From Streptomyces endophytica (lineage in GTDB: Bacteria > Actinomycetota > Actinomycetes > Streptomycetales > Streptomycetaceae): DNA of 64,000 bases. Position 1 is the stretch's first letter, and each line of letters opens with the position of its first letter. The notes below the pieces were generated by a model. The model saw nothing but the letters and a program-made list of their open reading frames with translations. It did not search any database and was not told the origin of the DNA. The DNA is taken from NCBI RefSeq assembly GCF_026153355.1, contig NZ_CP110636.1, positions 6,696,001-6,760,000 on the forward strand, given 5' to 3'. The translations under genes and the position numbers were made by a program. Positions 55,201 to 64,000 of this stretch are shown here, one piece after another.

Positions 55201-58200
55201 GTGCGGATCCGACACCGGCACCGTCATCTGCGGGGCATCACCCGCCCGGCCGCCCTCACGGCGGCCGTTCTGCTCGTCCTCACCCTCCCCGGCCCGGCCC
55301 GGGCCGAGCCGCCCCACGCCCCCCGCGCGGACGCGGAGTTCAGCTCCTCCTTCGAACCCGGCCAACCCCGGCCCGACTGGACCGACACCGCCGAGACCGG
55401 CCCCGACGGCAGGCCCCGGGCCTCCGGCGTCAGCCCGGAGACCACCCCGGCGGCGCCCGGCATGAGCACCCGCCCCGACACCGGCCCCACCGACTCCCCC
55501 ACCGCAAAGGCCCACGCCGGCTTCACCGGCGGGCACGCGCTGCGGTACGCCGGCACCCACACCGCCGACGGCCACGGTTTCGCGTACAACAAGATCTTCG
55601 ACGTCAACGTCCCGGTCACCGCGGCCACTTCGCTCTCGTACATGGTCTTCCCGGAGATGGCCAAAAGCGATCTGTCCTACCCCGCGACCCATGTCGCGGT
55701 CGATCTGGCCTTCACCGACGGCACGTACCTCAGCGATCTGTCGGCGGTCGACCAGCACGGCGCCCCACTGACCCCGCAGGGCCAGGCCGCGTCCAAGACG
55801 CTCTACGTCAACCAGTGGAACCACCGCACCTCGCGGATCGGCACGGTCGCCGCCGGCAAGACCGTCGACCGGATCCTGGTCGCCTACGACGCGCCCAAGG
55901 CCCCCTCCGCCGCGCCCGCCTTCCGCGGCTGGGTCGACGACATCACCCTCCGGCCCGTCCCGCCGGAGAAGCCGCTCGCCCATCTGTCGGACTACGCACT
56001 GACCACCCGCGGCACCCTCTCCAGCGGCAGCTTCTCGCGCGGCAACACCTTCCCGGCCACCGCCGTCCCCAACGGCTTCAACTTCTGGACCCCGGTGACC
56101 AACGCGGGCTCCGCCGACTGGCTCTACGAGTACGCGCGGAAGAACAACGCCGACAACCTGCCCACCCTCCAGGCGTTCAGCGCCAGCCACGAACCCAGCC
56201 CCTGGATGGGCGACCGGCAGACCTTCCAGGTGATGCCGTCCGTCGCGGACGGCACCCCGGATGCCTCCCGCACCGGCCGCGCGCTGCCGTTCCACCACGG
56301 CAACGAGACCGCCCGGCCGCACTACTACGGCGTGACCTTCGACAACGGCCTCAAGACGGAGATCACCCCGACCGACCACGCCGCGCTGATGCGCTTCACC
56401 TTCCCCGGCGACCGGGCGAGCCTGATCTTCGACAACGTCAACAACAAGGGCGGGCTGAGCCTGGACACCGACCGCGGGGTGGTCACCGGCTTCTCGGACG
56501 TCCGCAGCGGGCTGTCCGTCGGCGCCACCCGGCTCTTCGTCTACGGCGTCTTCGACGCACCGGTGACCGGCGGCGGAAGGCTGGAAGGCGGGGGCGGCAA
56601 GGACGTTACCGGCTACCTCCGCTTCCGCCCGGGCGCCGACCGGACCGTGACCATGCGGATCGCCACCTCCCTGATCAGCGTGGACCAGGCCCGGGCGAAC
56701 CTGAACCGGGAGATCCCGGCCGGCACCGCCTTCGGCACCGTCGAGAAGCGGGCGCAGGCGCAGTGGGACGCGCTCCTCGGCCGCATCGAGGTCCAGGGCG
56801 CCGGCCGCGACCAGCTGACCAGCCTCTACTCGAACCTCTACCGGCTCTACCTCTACCCCAACTCCGGTTTCGAGCAGGTGGGTTCGCGCAGCAGCTACGC
56901 GAGCCCGTTCTCCCCGCAGACCGGCCCGGACACCCCGACCCGCACCGGCTCGAAGATCGTCGACGGGGAGATCTACGTCAACAACGGCTTCTGGGACACC
57001 TACCGGACCACCTGGCCGGCCTATTCGCTGCTCACCCCGCGGCGGGCCGGGAGAATGGTCGACGGTTTCGTCCAGCAGTACAAGGACGGCGGCTGGATCT
57101 CCCGGTGGTCCTCGCCCGGCTACGCGGACCTGATGACCGGTACGAGTTCCGACGTGGCCTTCGCCGACGCCTACGTCAAGGGCGTGAAGTTCGACGCCGA
57201 GGCCGCCTATGCCGCGGCCGTCAAGAACGCCACGGTCGCCCCGCCGGCTCCGGCGTCGGCCGCAAGGGCATGAACACCGCGCCCTTCCTCGGCTACACGA
57301 GCACCGCCACCCGTGAGGGCATGTCCTGGGCCCTGGAGGGCTATCTCAACGACTTCGGCATCGCCCGTATGGGCCAGGCGCTCTACGAGAAGACCAAGAA
57401 GCCCCGCTACAAGGAGGAATCCGACTATTTCCTGGGCCGCGCCCGGAATTACGTCAAGCTCTTCGACGACCGGATCGGCTTCTTCCAGGGCAAGGACGCC
57501 CAGGGCCGCTGGCGGCTGCCCCCGGAGAAGTTCGACCCCCGGGTCTGGGGCAACGACTACACCGAGACCAACGCCTGGACCGCCGCCTTCACCGCACCGC
57601 AGGACACCCGGGGCCTGGCCAACCTCTACGGCGGCCGCGCCGCACTGGCGAAGAAGCTGGACGGCTACTTCTCCACCCCGGAAACCGCCGCCAAGGAGTT
57701 CGCCGGATCGTACGGCGACGTGATCCACGAAATGACCGAGGCCCGCGACACCCGGATGGGCATGTACGGCCACAACAACCAGCCGTCGCACCACATCGCC
57801 TATCTCTACGACGCGGCCGGGCAGCCCTGGAAGACCCAGGAGAAGGTCCGGGAGGCGCTCTCCCGGCTCTACCTCGGCAGTGAGATCGGCCAGGGATATC
57901 CGGGCGACGAGGACAACGGCGAGATGTCCGCGTGGTACGTCTTCAGCGCGCTCGGCTTCTACCCGCTGGTGATGGGCCAGGGCGAATACGCGGTGGGCTC
58001 GCCGCTGTTCAGCAAGGCCACGATCCATCTGGAGAACGGCCGCGATCTCGTCATCGAGGCCCCGCGCAACAACGCCCGCAATGTCTACGTACAGGGCCTC
58101 CGGGTCAACGGAAAGCCCTGGAATTCCACCGCGCTGCCGCACCGGCTGCTCGCCCGCGGTGGCACCCTCGCCTTCACCATGGGCGACCGGCCGTCCTCCT

Positions 58201-58616
58201 GGGGCACCGGCCCGCACGCCGCGCCCACGTCGCTCACCAAGGACGACGAGGTGCCGGTGCCGCCGGCGGACACCACCGACCCGTCCGCCGGCCCGCTCTT
58301 CGACAACACCTCCGACACGGCGGCCCCGCTCACCGCGGCGCCGATCGACCTGCCCCGGCCGTCCCGGGTCACGTCGTACACCCTCACCTCGGCCGACCGC
58401 GGCACCGCGCCGACCGGCTGGCGGCTGGAGGGCTCCGCGGACGGCAGTCACTGGACGCCGCTGGACCGCCGCTCCGGTGAGTCGTTCGCCTGGGACCGCC
58501 AGACCCGGGTCTTCGCGCTCACCCACCCCGCGGACTACCGGCACTACCGGCTGGTGCCCGACGGCACCGCCACGCTCGCCGAGGTCGAGCTGCTGGGAGC
58601 GCCGGACGCCCGGTGA
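55201..58616 (+). CDS. secreted GH92 exo-alpha-mannosidase with C-terminal discoidin-like domain, frameshifted
   Basis: About 1138 residues after repair. A Sec signal (ITRPAALTAAVLLVLTLPGP, cleavage after ARA) is followed by an N-terminal jelly-roll region and the two GH92 domains. Signatures: NFWTPVTN, VNNGFWDTYRTTWPAYSLL, MGMYGHNNQPSHHIAYLYD, and PGDEDNGEMSAWYVFSALGF with the catalytic acid/base residues. The C-terminal 120 residues (LPRPSRVTSYTLTSAD, WRLEGSADGSHWTPLD) look like an F5/8-type carbohydrate-binding domain. GH92 enzymes are calcium-dependent and trim alpha-mannose from N-glycans or mannan. The frame changes near 57255 (NATVAPPAP then VGRKGMNTAPF), one lost base. GTG 55201 has GAGAGG upstream. 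Confidence 0.9.
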
Positions 58617-58648
58617 CCCGGGGCGGTGACACCGCCGCCCGCACGCGG

Positions 58649-58684
58649 ACGGGCCGCACCCCTCGGTCGAGGAGTGCGGCCCGT
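58649..58684. terminator. bidirectional terminator
   Basis: 11-base stem (58649-58659 with 58674-58684) extended inward by CCTC/GAGG around GGTC, between converging GH92 and acnA genes. A smaller hairpin GGCGGT-GAC-ACCGCC lies just before it. Confidence 0.75.
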
Positions 58685-58717
58685 CGTGGCGCTGCCGCCG
58701 GGTGCGGCTGCCGGGGA

Positions 58718-61433
<2,716 letters not shown>

Positions 61434-61505
61434 GACAGTCTCCTTCATGCATGAATTCGCGCGTACCACCGCAATCCTGCCGTCACAGGTTTTCGCCCCA
61501 TCCGC

Positions 61506-61524
61506 TAAGGTGAACCTAAGTTAG
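61506..61524 (-). promoter_or_regulatory. iron-box-like (DmdR/IdeR) site upstream of acnA
   Basis: On the minus strand CTAACTTAGGTTCACCTTA matches the iron-box TTAGGTTAGGCTCACCTAA at 14 of 19 positions. Adjacent AGGCATGCCT (61523-61532) is a perfect palindrome, so two half-overlapping sites are possible. It lies 73-91 bases before the acnA start, a promoter distance. There is no intact gene on the other side, so acnA is the likely target. Confidence 0.6.
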
Positions 61525-61587
61525 GCATGCCTTACTGGTGCGGGCCGCGGTACGCCTCTCGGCAGATATCTCGATGTCGAGATAACT

Positions 61588-61890
61588 CTAGTACATCGCG
61601 GCGGCGCGGTCATGCCCTGACTTCCCCGTGCTGCCTTCCCGCCACCGGACCGGGAGCAGGCGGCCGTGCGGCGCCACCACGATGCCCAGGGTTCCGTCGA
61701 TCAGCGCCGGTGCCGCGCACCGCGCGTCGCGGGCGAGCGCCATCGTGCCCCCGGCCGGCGTCCGCGCACCCCGGACCAGGGACGCGGCGGCAGGACGGCG
61801 GGGTCGGCCCGGCGTACGACATCGGGGGCGAGGACGGCCAGCAGCCCGTCCGCGTACTGCACCGGCGGCGCCCGCGGCTCTGTCGGCCAT
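61588..61890 (-). pseudogene. remnant of a SigJ/ECF41-type sigma factor C-terminus
   Basis: The segment ARCAAPALIDGTLGIVVAP then HGRLLPVRW resembles the C-terminal SnoaL-like domain of SigJ-type sigma factors (FARPALVNG, GRPLAVMG in the intact neighbour). In another frame just upstream on the same strand, LLAVLAPDVVRRADPAVLPP matches the preceding part of that domain (LLAVLDPDVVLRADAG in the neighbour). No sigma2/sigma4 region remains. The split frames and missing N-terminus suggest decay, though at least one frame change may be a sequencing loss. Confidence 0.6.
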
Positions 61891-61927
61891 CCGGTCAGTG
61901 CGTGAGACCCACCCGATGTCGCGTGGT

Positions 61928-61954
61928 CGTCACATCGTGCCGGTCCCCTACGTC
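61928..61954 (+). promoter_or_regulatory. candidate ECF41-type promoter, autoregulation
   Basis: CGTCACA (61928-61934), 16-base spacer, CGTC (61951-61954). The ECF41 consensus is TGTCACA-N16-CGTC, so the match is six of seven and four of four with exact spacing. The predicted transcript would start near 61960, before the ribosome binding site AGGAG of the sigma gene at 61993. The sigma factor is probably self-activating. Confidence 0.65.
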
Positions 61955-61992
61955 ATCACCATGACGCACCTCGGCGGGAAGGCAGGAGAGCG

Positions 61993-62904
61993 ATGACCGA
62001 CGCCCAGTGGCTGGCGGAGCAGTTCGAGCGGAACCGGGGCATCTGCGGGCGGTGGCCTACCGGATGCTGGGCTCGCTCAGCGAGGCGGACGACGCGGTGC
62101 AGGAGGCCTGGCTGCGGCTCGGCCGGTCCGGCGTGGACGGCGTGGAGAACCTGGGCGGATGGCTGACCACGATCGTGGGCCGGGTCTGCCTGGACCAGTT
62201 GCGGAGGCGCAAGGCGCGCCGCGAGGACTCCCTCGACACGCACGTCCCCGAGCCGATCGTGAGCCGCCCGGACCGCGTCGACCCGGAGCAGGAGGCGCTG
62301 CTGGCCGACTCGGTGGGGCTCGCCCTGCTGGTCGTCCTGGAGACCCTCGCCCCCGCCGAGCGGCTGGCCTTCGTGCTCCACGACATGTTCGCGATGCCCT
62401 TCGACGAGATCGCGCCGGTCGTCGACCGTACGCCGGCCGCCACCCGGCAGCTCGCCAGCCGTGCCCGCCGGCGGGTCCGTGGCACCGCACCGGCTCCGGA
62501 CACCGACCTCACCCGTCAGCGGGAGGTGGTCGACGCCTTCCTCGCCGCCTCGCGCGGGGGCGACTTCGACGCGCTGCTCGCGGTGCTCGACCCGGATGTG
62601 GTGCTGCGGGCGGACGCCGGTGCCGCGCCCGGCGGCATCTCGAAGCTCGTCCGTGGGGCCCGGCCGGTCGTCGAACAGGCCCTGCTGTTCTCCGGTTGGC
62701 GCTCTCCGCCCGCCGGCCCTGGTCAACGGCGCGCCGGGGGCGGTCACGGTGCACAACGGCCGGCTCTTCTCCGTCATGGGCTTCACCGTCGCGCACGGAA
62801 GGATCGTCGAGATCAACATCCTGGCCGACCTCGCACGGCTGCGGCGCCTGGACCTGACCATCCTCGACGAGGGCGACGACCTGGAGGTCACCGGCTGGTC
62901 ATGA
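61993..62904 (+). CDS. ECF41/SigJ-type sigma factor, frameshifted three times
   Basis: About 304 residues after repair. The start ATG 61993 (MTDAQWLAEQFERNRG) has AGGAG upstream. Region sigma2: HLRAVAYRMLGSLSEADDAV, QEAWLRLGRSG. The linker contains VPEP, like the WLPEP motif of ECF41. Sigma4: LVVLETLAPAERLAFVLHDM, FDEIAPVVDRTPAATRQLA. The C-terminal SnoaL-like domain (AFLAASRGGDFDALLAVLDP) replaces an anti-sigma factor in this family. Frame changes: near 62035 (NRG then HLRAV), and two near 62696-62720 (FSG, LALSARR, PALVNGAPG), all single-base losses. No adjacent COE-type target gene is present. Confidence 0.85.
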
Positions 62905-62948
62905 GTGAGGTCAACTGGCATGCCGCGGCGGTGATTTGGGCCCCGTCC

Positions 62949-63749
62949 TCAGCAGTGCGGGACCGTGCCGCCGCGGGCCAGCGCGCGCAGGGCCTGCACC
63001 GCACTCTTGAGCGTGGTGACGGGGACCAGCCGCAGCCCCGCCGGTGCGGGCTGCACCTGCGCGCACTCCTCCTTCGGTACGAGGAAGACGCTCGCGCCGT
63101 CCCGCCGCGCCGCCTGCGTCTTGAGCGCCGCGCCACCGACCGCACCCACCGTGCCGTCGGCGTCGATCGTCCCCGTACCGGCGATGGTGCGACCGCCGGT
63201 GAGGTCGACGCCGCTGCCGTCGCCGGTCAGCTTGTCGACGATGCCAAGCGAGAACATCAGCCCGGCGCTGGGCCCGCCCACGTCGTCGAGCGTCAGCTTC
63301 ACCTTCACCTGGTCCGGGTCCTTGCGCAGCAGCCCGAGCGCGGCGGCGACGGCGGACCGCTGGGAGGACTTCATGTCCGCGGTGTTGTGCTGAGCGACCT
63401 GCGCATCAGACTTTCCGGGCGGAAAGATTGCATCCTTGGGCATCACCGCACGATCCGTACGGAACCAGGCGTCGACCAGCTGGCCCAGGTGGATGTCGAC
63501 ATGCGGCCCGGTCGCCTGGATCGCCACCATCCGCAGCTGGCCGCGGGTCTTGCGCACCGGGGCACCGCTGACGGAGACGACCTCCCCGCCGCCGTGCGTT
63601 CCCAGCACGTTCGTGGTCTGCCCGGGCCGCGCGACGGAGTACGGCAGCGGCGCGACCGCCGCCACGGCGAGCAGCGCCACCAGCGGCACGGCACCGAGCG
63701 CGATCCCCCGCACCCGGGCGCGGGACCGGGACCGGCCGGAAGCCGGCAT
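62949..63749 (-). CDS. membrane-anchored S16 (Lon-like) serine peptidase
   Basis: A 266-residue protein with one N-terminal membrane segment (GIALGAVPLVALLAVAAVAP), an extracytoplasmic region starting LPYSVARPGQTTNVLGTH, and a C-terminal Lon-type proteolytic domain. The catalytic Ser is in DDVGGPSAGLMFSLGIVDKL and the catalytic Lys in GTVGAVGGAALKTQAA, the S16 Ser-Lys dyad. Related YlbL proteins have a PDZ domain in between; here the 80-residue middle part has no clear PDZ motif. The substrate is unknown. An ATG at 63749 is used; the upstream GTG (VTEPDADVD) is in another frame. Confidence 0.85.
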   Translation of the reverse strand: MPASGRSRSRARVRGIALGAVPLVALLAVAAVAPLPYSVARPGQTTNVLGTHGGGEVVSVSGAPVRKTRGQLRMVAIQATGPHVDIHLGQLVDAWFRTDRAVMPKDAIFPPGKSDAQVAQHNTADMKSSQRSAVAAALGLLRKDPDQVKVKLTLDDVGGPSAGLMFSLGIVDKLTGDGSGVDLTGGRTIAGTGTIDADGTVGAVGGAALKTQAARRDGASVFLVPKEECAQVQPAPAGLRLVPVTTLKSAVQALRALARGGTVPHC

Positions 63750-63927
63750 GGGCGCGGGCGTCTGCGAGGGCGTCGACGTCGGCGTCGGGCTCCGTCACGG
63801 GAGGGGCGAGTGGTCACCCGGCCCAATCTAGATCACGGCAATTGCCCGCTTTCACCGACCCCGGAACGCCGGGCCCGGCCGGCGGTGCAGGGGCTCAACT
63901 TGCCGCGTTCGCGGTGTGGTTGACGCC

Positions 63928-64000
63928 TCACTCCCGGCCCTTTCCGTACGTCGCGAGGGTCCGGTCGATGGCCGGGCCGAGGAAGGCCCGGGTGAGGTCG
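63928..64000 (-). CDS. C-terminal end of a gene running off the window
   Basis: The minus strand from the window edge reads DLTRAFLGPAIDRTLATYGK then GRE and a stop at 63928-63930. Only 24 residues are visible. The helical pattern would fit the last helix of a TetR-family regulator, but this is too short to assign. The gap 63750-63927 holds no gene that I can support. Confidence 0.4.
   Translation of the reverse strand, partial: DLTRAFLGPAIDRTLATYGKGRE

Overview
The window is chromosomal DNA from a streptomycete. The evidence is very high G+C content with strong third-position bias, frequent GTG starts, leaderless-looking promoters, and marker genes such as whiI, rok7B7, xylFGH, ngcEFG, DUF3000, TIGR04222 proteins and ECF41-type sigma factors. 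Gene order from acnA through ngcEFG-rok7B7-xylFGH-dxs, the fad pair, rnd-whiI-DUF3000-hemE and cgoX-hemQ, to msrB-murC runs, in reverse, like the SCO5999-SCO6061 region of Streptomyces coelicolor as I remember it. This is core-chromosome content, not an island. I see no tRNA, rRNA, CRISPR array or intact insertion sequence.

Layout. 1-7.1 kb: the end of a TetM-like ribosomal protection GTPase, a DUF1707-FHA protein, treZ, a PucR regulator, and a metallophosphoesterase coupled to a phosphopantetheinyl transferase. 7.2-13.1 kb: msrB, murC, a NarL-type two-component pair, and a divergent FtsX-type ABC transporter. 13.1-19.8 kb: a small conserved protein, a RibD-like reductase, zapE, a PhoX remnant, a second ABC exporter, a Pth2-type hydrolase and a LysE exporter. 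19.9-23.4 kb: the most unusual region, a MNIO (DUF692) enzyme gene translationally coupled to a probable partner protein and to a TIGR04222 membrane protein with an eight-cysteine Gly/Ser tail, then a second TIGR04222 gene. 23.5-34 kb: a secreted S33-type hydrolase, the coproporphyrin-pathway genes hemQ, cgoX and hemE, a damaged DUF4349 lipoprotein, a thiolase, a CoA-disulfide-reductase-like flavoprotein, DUF3000 and whiI. 34-44 kb: RNase D, a PepSY lipoprotein, the fadAB beta-oxidation operon, a NYN-like protein, an HTH regulator divergent from a dehydrogenase, and an amino acid permease. 44-55 kb, all on the minus strand: ngcEFG, rok7B7, xylFGH and dxs. 55-64 kb: a secreted GH92 mannosidase, aconitase, an ECF41-type sigma factor beside a remnant of another, an S16 (Lon-like) membrane peptidase, and the tail of one more gene.

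How the genes work together. The 44-58 kb block is a sugar-scavenging cluster: extracellular mannosidase, a Tat-exported amino-sugar binding lipoprotein with its permeases, the ROK regulator, and the xylose transporter. A DasR-like site sits on the ngcE promoter and a nested palindrome sits before xylF. HemE, CgoX and HemQ supply three steps of the coproporphyrin-dependent heme route. FadA and FadB form the beta-oxidation complex. WhiI is preceded by a sequence matching the sigma-WhiG promoter.

Quality caution. At least 15 genes contain a single-base loss, usually in a G/C run, that splits one protein family across two frames. Nearly all shifts go in the same direction, which points to uncorrected sequencing deletions rather than pseudogenes. 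For these genes I give the outer limits and say where the frame changes. The sites described here were found by eye and none has been searched against a database.
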